Shown here one piece after another: positions 46,774-59,163 of a stretch of DNA of 64,000 nt. This DNA comes from Zopfochytrium polystomum (lineage: Eukaryota > Chytridiomycota > Chytridiomycetes > Chytridiales > Chytridiaceae). Every line of letters begins with the position of its first letter. Position 1 is the first letter of the stretch. A program made the translations under genes and the position numbers. The stretch is taken from NCBI GenBank assembly GCA_025765615.1, contig JAIVFJ010000017.1:186001-250000 (forward strand), given 5' to 3'. The notes under the pieces are model-generated. The model was not told the DNA's origin and ran no database searches. It worked only from the letters and a program-made list of their open reading frames with translations.

Positions 46774-49700
46774 ATGCTGACCGCGACGGGATCCGCGGAA
46801 CCAACGAGCAACGGATGGACTGTGACAATGGCCACCGGCGAGCGTGCCACTGAGCTCGAGATGGAGTGGCAGGCGGCATCTGCAGCAACTCGCGGCTGCC
46901 CTGCCTTCCGGTCCTCGAGGCCGCCTGCCAAGCGGAGCCCCAAACAAGCGACAACGGCGGGAGAGACGCAGCCGTCCGTCCTGAGCGTCAATGTCGTTGC
47001 TGCTCTCAAGCGTGAAGAGGCGATAGCGGGCGCACAGCCAGTCGCAGTGGCGCTTGCTCGGTGCGGTGACTTGATCTGCATGAGCGCAGGTTCGGCTGTC
47101 ATTCTGCTTGACGCAGCGAAAAAGGAACAGAAAGCCGCCTTTCAGCTTGGTGATGACTCTGCGTTCGAATGTTTCGGTCGCTCGTCTACTTGCAACATAC
47201 TAATCGTTCGCTCCTCTTGGCTGCTCCCGTCTTTCTAGGATGTGGAACCATTCATTGTGCGGCATTCAGCTCCTCTGGAACGTTTCTCGCCATTGGTGAC
47301 GCGGAACGTTCTATTCAGTTCATTCACATTGAATCGGAGGCTGTCGTTTTCTCGTTCAATATTAGCACCCTTCTCAGCCAGTTGGAGTTGTCAAAGTTTG
47401 AGGGACGGTTGTCTTGGATGGGATTCGTCGGCGATAGCGGGTATGCAACAAGCTGAGCTACTGCTTTGCGCGCAGACTCTTAACGTTGGGTACCGTTGCT
47501 GCCCATCCTAAGCAGACGAGACTGCCCCGAGGAGTTCATTATAGTGCTTGGGTCTTCGGCCATTGCTCGCTTTGCCAACCTCAACTTGGTCGCTTTCGAA
47601 GCGGCAGTTCTCAACAAGGACGAGGAAGCAGCTGCAAACGCACGCGAGACCATTGAGTTGGACATGACCGAACTTAGTGCATTTAATGAATGCAAGATGG
47701 AAAAAGTCGCCGAAGTTGCCGTTTGGAGAGGAGTACAACCCTCGATTCGCGATCGTATATTTTTGGCTGGAACAGGTGCGCTCGTTTTGCTATTGTTTTC
47801 GTAGTCTCGTTTGCTCACCATTCCTCATCGAAGGAAGCACACCTTTGACAGTTTGGAAAGCGTCGGAGTTGGGCGAACTACAACTAGCTGACTTTATCTG
47901 TGACGATGTGGTTGGGAATGCAATCCTGCATATCGAAGTTTCCCCTGATGGAGAGTACCTTGCTATGTTGGACGCAGACAGAGGAATATCCGTTTGGAAT
48001 GCTGATACGTAGGTTCCTCATATTAGAAGCGCTGCCGTTTACTTTGAGGCTGCAGCCTTTTGCTTCTGCACTACATGGATCACTTTCAAGCAACAGGATT
48101 CACTCTTCAGCAACCAGTGGTCAACGAGGAGCCACACATGGGTTTTATCATCCATGCACTGACAGCTGACAATCTTCATGTTGTCACTTATCCATCCATG
48201 GACACAGTTCAGAGTTTCAATGTTGGGAAAGCTTGCTCGTTTGTCTCCAGCACAAACCAGGACAAACACTCCGCCGCTGCAACTGAGGGGGAGCCCAGCA
48301 GATACACTTTGTTTCTGATTGAGGAGACTTTGGAAGGGCGCATTTTTGTGCGAGGATTATCAGAAGTGTTACCAGTGGCCAGAATGAGTGTTCTCATTCA
48401 CCAAGGCCGTTTTGATGATGCTGTCAGTGTGGCTACTGAGTATGGGCTGGATATTGAGGTATGCTTCCTGTTTGAGAGTCGAGTTGGACTTTCTAAAACC
48501 ATTCACAGTTAGTGGTGAAGGAGAAATGGGAAAATATCCTTCTACAGCGTCGAAAATCCATCTTTCAGGAGGCACATGACGATAATACTCTTGTTCGGGA
48601 GGCCGAGACTGATTTGAACAGTATTGCGGTAATTTGTGGTCTTTTTTTTTCGCAATGATCATAACTTCATTTAAAATTTTGAATTGATCAGGATGTGGAC
48701 TTTGTTGCAAAGATCTGTCTGAGCCTGCCACTGCTTTCACCTGACAGCACACAGAAGCTGCTGGACTTTGGCCGGCAGGTCTTTAATATAAGGTCTTTTG
48801 AGCTGGAGCAGACATCAGCAGTATCATCCATTTTTGTTGCAACAAAACGATTCAGCACTTTCAAACTTTTGAACGAGTTGAGCGGGAAAACCTTCAACTG
48901 GGAGGAGTGGGAGCACTTTCGTTCATGCTCCATGGTGACTGAAATCTGCAATTTATTGGCTGGTGGACAACTGGAAGCTGCAGTTCTCATTTGGAGAAGA
49001 CACCACTGCGGCAAGTTTCTTTCAATTGTTTGATCAAAATAACTGAGTCTTGTTCAGATGATAATCTTGGCCCCAGTGTCCCACAAATTCTGTCATCTTT
49101 ACCTGATTCCTTGAGACTTGAGAACTATGATAGCTGGCTTTCAAGTGAACTTATCCCTTCAGCCCTCTTTCACGGCTTGGAGTTAGTCCCTTTGCCTATT
49201 GACCAACGGTGACTAAAACTGGATAAAGCCAGGAATTGTCCAAATGGATTTGCGACCGTGCACACGCAGTGGAACTGCAGGAAAAGCAACCATATGCTGC
49301 CTTCCAGTTGATTTCAATGCTAAATCAGTCTTGCGCAACTTTGAAAGATGCATCAGCACCCGGACTTTTTGTTAATGCTGTCACAAAGACAGCATTTCAT
49401 CAGACTATGACAGATCCAATTTCAGCTCAGCTCTATAGTCAACTGTCTGACATTGTTTATCTTTGGGTTCGCTTGAAACGGAATTCCTTCGATTGCTCAC
49501 ATTCACACTCAGGATGTCCATGACTTCAAAGTTTCCCTCCTTGAGTACTCCCAGACAGAACCAAGTTCCATTGGTTTGTCCGAATGAGGGCACTTTACTG
49601 TCAGACTAAATTTCACTGTTTCAGCCTTGGATCTTTTGAGCAGGGCTGGATCATCAGAAACTCTGTCCTTTGCTATCGAGAAGAACTTCAAACCATACTG

Positions 49701-52700
49701 CAAACACCACCAACTTGATTGTGAGGACCTTTTGGCAGAGTTTGCACTGGAAGTGATGGATACTTTCTGTAAGCTATTTACCTTTCTCTGATTTTTTTGA
49801 CATCTTAAACTGTCTACTCTCAGGTGGTGAACAAAACATTAATGTGGGGGGAGGTATGACAGTATTAAAGGTACATTGAGTAAATTATACCAATCCAATG
49901 TATCCAGCACCCTGGGAAAGCAAAATTTTAGTTGTGGCCAGTCGCATGGAAAGAACAGATCGATGGTCCTCCACCGTTTTTGAAGTAATGACTCGAAGTC
50001 CCATTCCATGGACATCTTTAGTTGAGGAACTCATCCACGAGGTATGGAACATTCACGTTAATGAGAAGGATTAATCAAATTTTAGGCCCTTGGTGCCTCT
50101 TCTCCCTTTTGGAGAAAGAGCATTGAGGGCCAGTTCCGCCTGATGCAACTTCGGAAAATTCTCCAGGACTGCGGACTGACTAATTTCAATATATCCAATT
50201 CAGCAGAGGCTAGAGGTGGCCATTCATTGTCCTTCATCGATAATTGATTTGGTAATTATAGGTTTGTTGGAACATCTTCTCCAAAATGTGCAAAATGTGT
50301 CAGCAATGGCACTTGCTCACAAGGTACGAAGATTTCATCATATTGGTGATTCTTAGTTCTCTTGTAGGTCTTGGATGTCTATCCACATTTGACTTTAATC
50401 GAAGCATTTATGATCCGTTTGAGGCACTTGTTCAAGAATGGACTACACGAACGTGGAATGCAACTATTACTGACAGGAGCAGAGACTGATGAAACTGGCA
50501 GATCAAGTCAATCCCTTCTTGAAAATGAAAAATTAGTTGTGATTTCTGAAACTTTGGCGTGGCTGCTGGAAAACATCAATTCTGCAAAAGAAAAGGAGGG
50601 TGCACCTGGTAAGTCCTTTGCTCACCTCACATATACTCTTTTGATTATATCTAATGCCTTCCAAAAAAGAATTTCTCCAAGTTTACAGAGCTGCTCAATT
50701 TAGATGGTCAATCAATGCAGCAATTCAACTCACCAAAGCGCACCAGTCTTGTTTCGAGGGGACTGAAGTATTAAATATTGACCAAATTTCTGGTATAAAA
50801 GATCTGCACCAAGTTCTCATCAACCTTCGAGATCTATATGATGAGTTTGGTATCAGAATCAACCCAAAGGACTTTGTCATTGATGAAGCGCACCGACGAT
50901 CTATTGTCAGTCAATTTGCAAAGGCTGTCTTCAATTACAACCAAAATAAGAGTCCAAAGGTAGTGACTTCTGCGAACATCCTCAGAACTTATGAGCGTTC
51001 TAGTCACAGTCTGGCGCACTGACAAAGACACAGCTTTATCGGCTTGCTGAAATTCTGGGGTTTGAGCGCTCTAGCCTCACCGGTGTCATTGCTGAAGAAG
51101 CAGCAGCGAATGGGGATTTTCAAACCTCTTTTTTGCTGTGCAAGGTGCAATCTGACATCCCAGTGCTGGCACATTTACTCAATGGCATTACAGGAGCTAC
51201 TTGAAAAGTACCCTGACTCAGCCTCTGCACCAACCTTGAAAAGAATTGGATTCCTTATGACGAAGTTCGCTTCAGAAAACAAAGTTGTCTTTCAAGATAT
51301 GCAAAATGGGATGGTGGGTGCGAATTGTGAACCTTCTTGAACTTAGTCGTATCATTGGAGTAGAATGCGAAGCTCACAAGTTGGATTTTGGAGCTAAGTC
51401 GCAAAGCTCTGTCAATATGTGATACAGATTTGCTAAACGGTCTGCTCACCGAGTGTTAACTGGTCATCAATGCTAAATGCTTTTTCTGAAGACTGCCTTG
51501 ACAATTTTAAGGATTATGAATTGCTTCACGCAATATTCAACAACACTGTGGCCGGAAACTACAACGTTCTATCAGGAAACACAGCAGCACAAGGGAGTGC
51601 TTTTCCCAGAAATGCGGCGGCACCTACGACTTCATTGGCATCGCAAACTCTGTCAGAAAAATACACTCCTAGCTCGTCCTCCTCCTCCCCGGCTTCACCA
51701 AATGACTTGGAACTATTGAGTTTACAGGACGATTACGGGACGGAATTATTTCAGTCTCATTTCAATAATGGCAGCTTGGTTCTGTCAACCTCTGAGGCAA
51801 TGCAACAAGCATTTTCCTGCGTTTCTGCCTGCACCAATGGAGCCGCAGCATCAAATTCATCCTTGAAGGAGAAAAGCTCCACTGCCGAACCCTCTGAATT
51901 GTGTCGACAGAGCGCTGTTTACTTGAGAAAAAACAAGCTGCTGTGCATGAGTCTTCGCATGTTTCAGCGGTCAAATGAACTGGCTGAAAGAAACTCTTTA
52001 AATTCGAAAATTCCCAAAATTATTGGAAGCGAGATGCAGGACTGCTATCATAATCTAGTCAAAGATGTAAGTCATCAGTATATACCTCCACAGGCTAACT
52101 TCTTGTGAAGATTCTTTCCGCCCGCTACATTGACAAAAATCTCGCTCTAAATTGCATGCTTTCACTCCCGAGAGCGGACGCCTTTGAGGTTTTCAAGGTG
52201 AGAGGTCCAAGCATTCGAGCACTGTGATCAAATATTTGTTTAAACAAGTATGGAACGGAAACCGCAAGCGGAGACTTTACCCGTCTGCTGGACAGCTCTG
52301 CTATCGGGCAGGCCGCCGGCCTTGCATGGAATCAGATGTCGTTACAAGTAATGTGCCGTGACATTTCGAAAAATGCATATTGGTGGAACATTCTGGACAT
52401 TTTTGGTACGTGCGTCAACCGTTGATAGACAAGCTTTTCTTACAAGCGGAAAGGCGTGAAGGTGGACGTGAATCGTTTTCTTTTAAAAGAAGAGAATGGC
52501 AATGAGTACCGGCGGGAATTGATTCCGCTCTTGATTCAGCAAAGCTCCTATGATCTAGACATGGCGCTTGATTACGCTGAGTGCTACGACGTCCCATGTA
52601 GGAAGCTCTTCTCAAATATGCTTTAAAATTGACGTTACTCTCCAGCTGATTTCGTTATTCTGGAATACGTGCGTCAACTCCTGCTGTCGGACACAAGATC

Positions 52701-55529
52701 TGCTGATTGCCAGCCGCTTGTCGCAAGTGTCATTGATGACGTTGTTAACAAGGAGAGTTTGGTGGCACTGCTGCTGAAAACATGCCTTCCTGCAGTCTCA
52801 CCCTACGACTATGAACGTAAGACCTGATGGCAGAGTTTGACGTTTCCTCACCCCTCTTGAAATAGGAATCAAATTAATCTTTCAGCAAGTTCAAAGGCTA
52901 AAACCAGATGACGTGGTTCCAAAACGAGGACTGCTAATTGTCGAAATTCTTTCAGCGTTCGTGAGAACCACCGCCCCGAGTGCTGAAGAGATCAAAGAGG
53001 CGAACGACGATGCTGGTTTGTTTTTCACGCTACTTTAAAAGCTCAATTTGTCATTTCGAACACAGTAGATGAGGCAAAAGCTGCAGAGAACATTAAGGTG
53101 AATGAAGGTTTACCTCGCCTGCCTCTTTAACCAGGAACTGGTGTATAAGAGTATCTTCGTTGACTGTGCCAAGCGCCTTCCTTTCCACGGAGTGTTAAGT
53201 GACCCCTGGGTCTACTTAGGTCCTGAGCTTAATTCAGAAACATTGCCAAGGTTGTTTCCTTTATGCACACCCCTTCGACTCGAAGAAGACGAGTTTTACA
53301 GTCACGTTGTGAAGGTGTTGATCCAAAAATTGGTAGGTAGTTTGAACTTGAAACCACTCTAACCAGTCCGCGTAGAATATCGAGACTGATAGTCGAGGAA
53401 AAGTGATGGTTGAAATCAGGTCACTTCTCAGCCAAATTCAGAATCAGCGGCTTGCTTTGTCTCTCTGCACAGAGGCGGCTGAATTCTGTCCCGTTGGGGC
53501 GGATAGAATCGGCGCATTCCGAACGGCTGTCGCAATTTGTGAGCGATGGCTGAAGAGCGTTAAAGATGAAGACGAGTTTGCGGTTGCGGATGACGAGCTG
53601 AATCGAGCTCGTTCCTATTTACTGTTCAGTGAGACGGAGCATCAACTTCGTTCTATGGGTCTTGAGGATTTTGTTCAGTTCCTTCCGGATCATTTGATGC
53701 TCGTGCAGCAACTTTACTGGCAAAAGAGTGACGACGCACTCAAATCAAAAGGTAAAGTAAGCGCATATGCCGTCGACCTGTAACTTTGTTGCGATCTAGG
53801 CGATTTGGACTTGAACGGGCTGGTGTCTGACCTGGGGAAACGGTACAAGTTCGACGTGGCCAGTTTCAAAAACAACCTTTTTACGGTAAGTGAGGGTTGA
53901 CTCTCTTTCTTTGAGCCAAGTCTAAGGTGTTCGGACACACTAGATGTACATCTCTCGACCTCCACAATTTTCAGAAGAAGAGAAGAAGCTCTACCTGCCT
54001 TCATCTAGGATTCAGGTAAAGCAGGAGGGAATGCTACAAGCTGCCTAATTTCCCATCGAAGAGTGGAAATCTCGCGGCTTCCCACGAAGAGAGGAAACTC
54101 CAGCGACGTGCCGTGTACTTACTCAAGTCGGTCGACCTCCAAAAGGGCGTTGCTTTCTGTTTGACGTGTGCGTACAATGTGAGGAATGTCGAGGAATTTA
54201 TTCGGTCAAAACATTAACGGATATATTTACCAACAAGGAAAAAACGACTATCACAACCGTACCACGAATTAAGTCTCTGTTGATTTTGTTCCAGCTGATT
54301 GCGGATAACGACTACAACAATGGCCCCGAGCTAAATTTCTCTCTGGACGGAGTCAAAACCGACCTGCAGTATCTGCTGTATATGGCGGACTTTGAGGAGT
54401 TGAGGATTGTACAGTCCCTCAATGAGTTCAAGTCGGTGGATAAGGCAGCGCTGGCTCGCTCACTCTGGGTGCATCACGGGCGCGAACCAAAGGTAACTAA
54501 TATAGCCTCTGTGATTCCGGTTCAATGACCCGCTTATTCTCCAACAGGCACTGCAATTGATTCTAAACATTTGCCTCGACTACAAGATTTATGACTTGAC
54601 TTTGTGGGAAAATTCCCTCAAGAGATTAATCGAACTGTCAGCTGTTAGTCCAAGTTCCACTGTTTTTGGAACTCATACTAAACACCAGCGAAGGTCAAGT
54701 ATGTCTTGGGGATCATTGAAAATGTCGTGTCGAACCCTGTTTTGTGGAGAATGGCGAGGCTCGAGCAGATATGGAACGACCTCTTGGTCCAATCGTTCAA
54801 GCTGATGTTGGCAAACAACGGTGCGATGCAAGCGAGCTGCTGATTGACCACTGGGACTAAGACGTGCGCGTGAACCTAATTTTAATAAGGCGACGACGAT
54901 CGATTCAACGAGCGCGCGGTGTCGCTGCTGCAAAAATCGCCGTTCATCCTGGAGAACCGCCTGGTCGATCAAATCACAGCGCTGGGACGCACCGCGAACG
55001 AACATTTGGCCAAGCTCGCGGCGACGTCGCTGTGGAGCATCCCGTCGTCGAACCAGCAAAAGTCGTCGATCCACGTGAGTGTCACACGAACGTTACGCCA
55101 GGAAGCGGGGGCGGGGCAGAGGGTTTTGACTGACGTTTCTTGCCTGCTCGTTTACAACAAGGGCGTTCTGTCGCGCCACGCGAAATCCGTCGTTCCGATG
55201 CTCGTCTGTCGCAACGCGGCGGATGAGGACGAGGCTCTGTTTCGGCGGTTGTTGCACCCGTTCCGAGTAAGAAAAGTTCCTCCTTTTTTTTTTTTTTTTT
55301 TTTTTTTTTTTGTTGTTGTTTGGCGAGCCTTGGACGTTTTCATTTCTCACCTTTGCCTGTGCGTTCGATACAGGAGCGAGCGCGCCGTCAGGCGCGAGAA
55401 TGGATCGCGGAAAACGAAGCGGAGCGCGTCAAGCTGCTGGAGAACTGCGCAGAAGCGCTCAAAGAGCTGATGGCTGCGGGGTCGGAGACTAGCGGAGGCC
55501 TGGTCATGGCGGGTGGCGGCGAGCAGTAG
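46774..55529 (+). CDS. Rod/KNTC1-like kinetochore protein (RZZ complex), multi-exon
   Basis: A very large gene cut into more than twenty short exons. Exon 1 (46774-47176) joins exon 2 (47239 on) in phase to give a beta-propeller: CGTIHCAAFSSSGTFLAIGD and RSIQFIHIESEAVVFSF, close to the KNTC1 N-terminus (FLVVGDSSGTIHFIHV). Further propeller strands follow (IEVSPDGEYLAMLDADRGIS, about 47935-47995). From about 48.4 kb it becomes an alpha-solenoid: RLRHLFKNGLHERGM, ISGIKDLHQVLINLRDLYDE, TQLYRLAEILGFE, LDMALDYAECYDVP, LQLILNICLDYKIYDLTLW, and the end EWIAENEAERVKLLENC. Rod, with Zw10 and Zwilch, holds dynein and Mad1-Mad2 at kinetochores for the spindle checkpoint. The related membrane-tether subunit NBAS/Sec39 is the main alternative. 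The middle of the gene (48-54.5 kb) is clearly more AT-rich than its neighbours. Confidence 0.7.
55284..55310. repeat. poly-T tract in the last intron of the Rod-like gene
   Basis: A 27-bp T run in the intron between the exon ending RRLLHPF and the exon starting ERARRQAREW. Confidence 0.85.
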
Positions 55530-56114
55530 GTCTGTGAAGGGTAGTGCGAAAGAGGTTAGGGAAAAGAATTGAGCAGATTGCTGCGAACCACGACAGATGT
55601 TAAGGGGAGAATAAAGAACGGCATTTCATCAGTTGTTTGATTTTTACGGATCATATGTGAGAGTACATTTCACTCGCGAGGTGGGAAGGGGGGGATGGTG
55701 TGGTCTTGTGTCGAAATGGGTGTTTGAATTTCAGGGGGTTGGAGGCGAGCAAGAAGGGTTGGTGGGGTGGGGGTTGTTGGTTACAAGACCAGGTTATTAT
55801 AGCGTGCATGAAAGGAGGCAGTGGTGGAGGTGTTGGGTAGTTTGGAAGCGGGCAAAAAGGCGGACACATGAAGGAAGGACAAGGTATTGCACAATGGGCA
55901 CCGAGTGAAGGAACAGAAAAAGGGAGCGGCGAAAAAAAAGTGGAAAGGAAGACCGGCAGGGGTTTAGGACAAACTGGTGGGGGGTGGGGGTGGTGGTTCT
56001 CTGCTATAAACCAATGGAGGGGGACGAGAGGGGCGCAAAGGTCACAGAAAAAAAAAAAGGAAAACAGGGAAAAGTTTGGAAAAGAACCCGCTATCCTTAC
56101 GACGGGAACCAAAC

Positions 56115-56115
<1 letters not shown>

Positions 56116-56151
<36 letters not shown>
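56116..56151. repeat. poly-A tract (36 bp)
   Basis: A simple homopolymer between the Rod-like gene and the minus-strand membrane protein; probably in the 3' untranslated region of the latter. Confidence 0.9.
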
Positions 56152-56154
<3 letters not shown>

Positions 56155-56433
56155 AAAGAAAGAGGAGCCAGTGAAGCTGACTTTCAAAACAGAAATGGCA
56201 CCATCTGTACTCGTCCGGGGGAAAGAGAGAGGTGAAGTAGAAAAAGTTGCCGGTACCGTCCAAAATAAAAACAGGGGATGGCGGTGATCCAGGTCTAGAA
56301 CGAGGGGGGAACGGAAGAAAAGGAAAGCAAAATAAAAGGGGGGTGGGAGAGGGACCAAAGTGCAGTGGTATTGCAGAATGGAAGCCACACGACAACGGCT
56401 TTTGGATGCACACACGCCCGCCCCTGCGCTCAC

Positions 56434-58987
56434 TGACGAATCCACCGCTCGTCGTCCGCACCCACTGCCGTCCGTCTCCGCCTCCTCCTCCTCCTCCTCC
56501 GGCTCCAACACCTCGTGCTCGCCCGCAAACTCCGCCCACGCCGCCGCGTGCGCGGACTCGATCTTGCCGACGAACGACGGCGCCGACGACGCGCGCGACA
56601 CGATCGAGAGGTGGTGGCTCGGCTGCACGGCGCTGGCGTCGCGGACGGCGGGGGGCGCGGTCATTTTGCCTCGTGCGAAGGCGGCGGCGAGGATGTGCTC
56701 GACGGCGGCCGAGCCGCCGTCGGCGGGGGTTTTGACGGCGGCGACGGTCTTTGCGCGGCGAGCGGCGGCGGCCCCGGCGGCCCCGGCGGCGGCGGCGAAA
56801 GCGTCGCCGGGGGGCGCCGGGTCTGAGACGGTGAAGGCCGGCGGCGCTTTGGCGGGGTGCAGCGCCACGGTCGACGCCCGCACGGCGAGCTTACCCGCCG
56901 CGCCGCCTGTTGCTGCGCCCACCATGACAGGGAGCGCCGGGACGGGTGGCACGTCCTCGTCCGCGCCGCCGTACGTGCTCCGCGTCACCGACGGGCGCCG
57001 CCGACCGCCCGCCCCCGTGCCCGTGCCCGTCCCCAGCTCGACGCTGACCGTCGGCGACTCCGACGCGGTCGAGGCGAGGCTGGATCGGTGCGAGGCCGAG
57101 AGGGTTCGCATCGTGGTCGGGCTGGAGGGTTCCATGAGTTCGCGGCGGTAGAGTTCGGCGATGTGGAGGGCTTCATCATGGGAGAGGAGGTGGTGCTGCG
57201 TGGGCAGGGATATCGGATGCGGGGAGAGGGGATGTGCGTTGTTTGAGGAAGATTTTGATGACGTGGAACTGCTGGAGGGTTGTAGTTGCTCTGGCGGTGG
57301 TGTTGGAGAGGTGACAATGGTAATGGGATTGGACACCGGTTGTTGGTGTGTTGCGGCGATACGGCCGAACGGGGAGGACGATCCTCGCACGACCCCAAAT
57401 CGAGGCGAAGGCGCCACCACTGATGGAGGTGTCGAGAACTGTGGTGGTGGCGTGGACAAGGTTGACATTGGCGAGGGGTTGCGAATTGTGCTGGCTTCCT
57501 TTTGCGATTGCGACGAAACAGAAGGCAGCGGTGAAGAGGGTGTGGATCCCCACTTTGAAACGAACCAAGGCTTCGCGGCGCGAACGCTTGTGGGATCCGA
57601 ACCAAAAGCGTTCTCGGTCCGCCGCAACGAGAGGGTTCGCCACGTGTCACTTCTGCGACTGGGGCCGCTGAAGGAGGTGGACTGCGTGACCGATGTTCTT
57701 GGGGAATCCTGTGCTGCGGCGGTGTGCCGAAGTTCTACTAGACTTAGGAGCTCGGTGCTGGCGTCTTCAAAGCGTGCCCCAGACGGTTCATTTTGAGGCG
57801 GAGATTTCAAAAACAAGGAGGTCGTGGGCGAAGAGGAGGGACTTGAAGCTGTTGCCGACGCGTTGGTGGCTGGTGGGTCACTTCCGCCGATATTGGACTC
57901 AAATCCTGTTGCTGGCGTTGACCCTTTCAGCAGCGGTTGGGTGGGATTCGGCTCGTCTCCATTCATTGAAGTCCTGGGGGCCAATAGAGGGAGAATATCC
58001 CGTGTTCGCACATCCCTTCCGTAAACTGTGGAATCATTCGGTGGCCGTTCGTCTGACACCGTTTCGGCAGGTTGAACAGACTGGAAGCTTGCTGTTCTGG
58101 CATGCAGAAGGGAGTTATTGTCGACATCTGGCCGACTTGTGAAGTGCGCTTTCCGACTGGCAGAGCGACTGCTTGATGCCCTTACAACGAGAACAGCGGC
58201 GATGATGATTACGACGAGGCCAAACGCAGTCAGGACGACAGCGAGCACGGTCTTTGCACTTCCAGACAAGGATGAGCCAGCCCCGTCGCTCGTGGTGCCC
58301 GTAATCGATGAGGTCGGTACAGGCGCGACGGTGGTCGAAGACGTGAGGGACGCGGCGACTAGAAATGCACATGATAAGGGGGGTTATCGGCCGAGACAAG
58401 CGAAATCAAAGAAAAGCCCCCGCCCGAACCAACCTACCCATCGCAATCGACGCGGATCCCGGCGTCATCATCAGACAGCCCACGCTGTCCGAGGCGGAAG
58501 CGATCGTCGCAAACACGTAGGCCTTCTGGTCGGTGAGCGGGATCGCCGGATCCAACACGCAGTCAGCGACGGCGACGGCGGCGGCGGCGGGGTCGCGGAG
58601 CACTTTGCCGGTGACTGTCCAGGTGCCGACCCAGGACTGGTTGTGTGGCTTGCAGGGGTCCGCGACGTACGGGATGGTTTGGCGGTCGGAGGAGACGAAG
58701 AGGGAGACGTTCATGGGGGTCGTGGACGGGGGGCCGAAGAAGGGCCAGTACCAAAACACACTTTGGACAGAGCCGACCGACCACTCTGACGCGGGGATGC
58801 AGACGGACGCGGTGCGCGAGCAATCAGCAGCAGCAGCAGCGGCCCCGCCGTCGCCGTCTCCATCGCCGTCGCCGGCCGCGAGAGAGCCAGTCGACGGCGT
58901 CATCGTCGTGGTTGTCGTGGTGGTTGTGGAAGACTCTTGCGTGGCTGCGGAGTCGAGCGGTGCCGCCGCCGCCATCGCCATCGCCAT
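56434..58987 (-). CDS. single-pass membrane protein with long cytosolic tail, unknown family
   Basis: Exon 1 (58987-58438) and exon 2 (58358 downward) join in phase on minus. The N-terminus is an Ala/Met-rich hydrophobic run that may act as a signal peptide, then a Thr-rich stalk, then a domain of about 110 residues with spaced cysteines (CSRTASVCIP, VADPCKPHNQSWVGTW, DCVLDP, SVGCLMM) and N-glycosylation sites. After the intron come Ser/Thr-rich sequence and one membrane helix (VLAVVLTAFGLVVIIIAAVL), then a Ser/Pro-rich tail of roughly 580 residues ending in an acidic Glu run. This is the plan of fungal wall-stress sensors (Wsc/Mid2-like), though the outer domain is not one I recognise. The 3' end is unsure: a donor at 56433 is likely, and the open frame beyond it is low-complexity. 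Confidence 0.6.
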
Positions 58988-59119
58988 TGCTGCTGCTGCT
59001 GCTGCTGCTGCTGCTGGCTTGGCTTTTCGTGTCTCCGACCTATCTGTTTGTGGCTGGCGGGCACCGAGGGGGTTTGTTTTGGAAATCAAGATAGAGCGAC
59101 AGAGAGAGAGAGAGACAGA

Positions 59120-59163
<44 letters not shown>

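Noticed and set aside
46774..55529. NBAS/Sec39 (ER tether) as identity of the large gene
   Set aside because: The propeller start fits Rod/KNTC1 better, but this was judged without a search and remains open.
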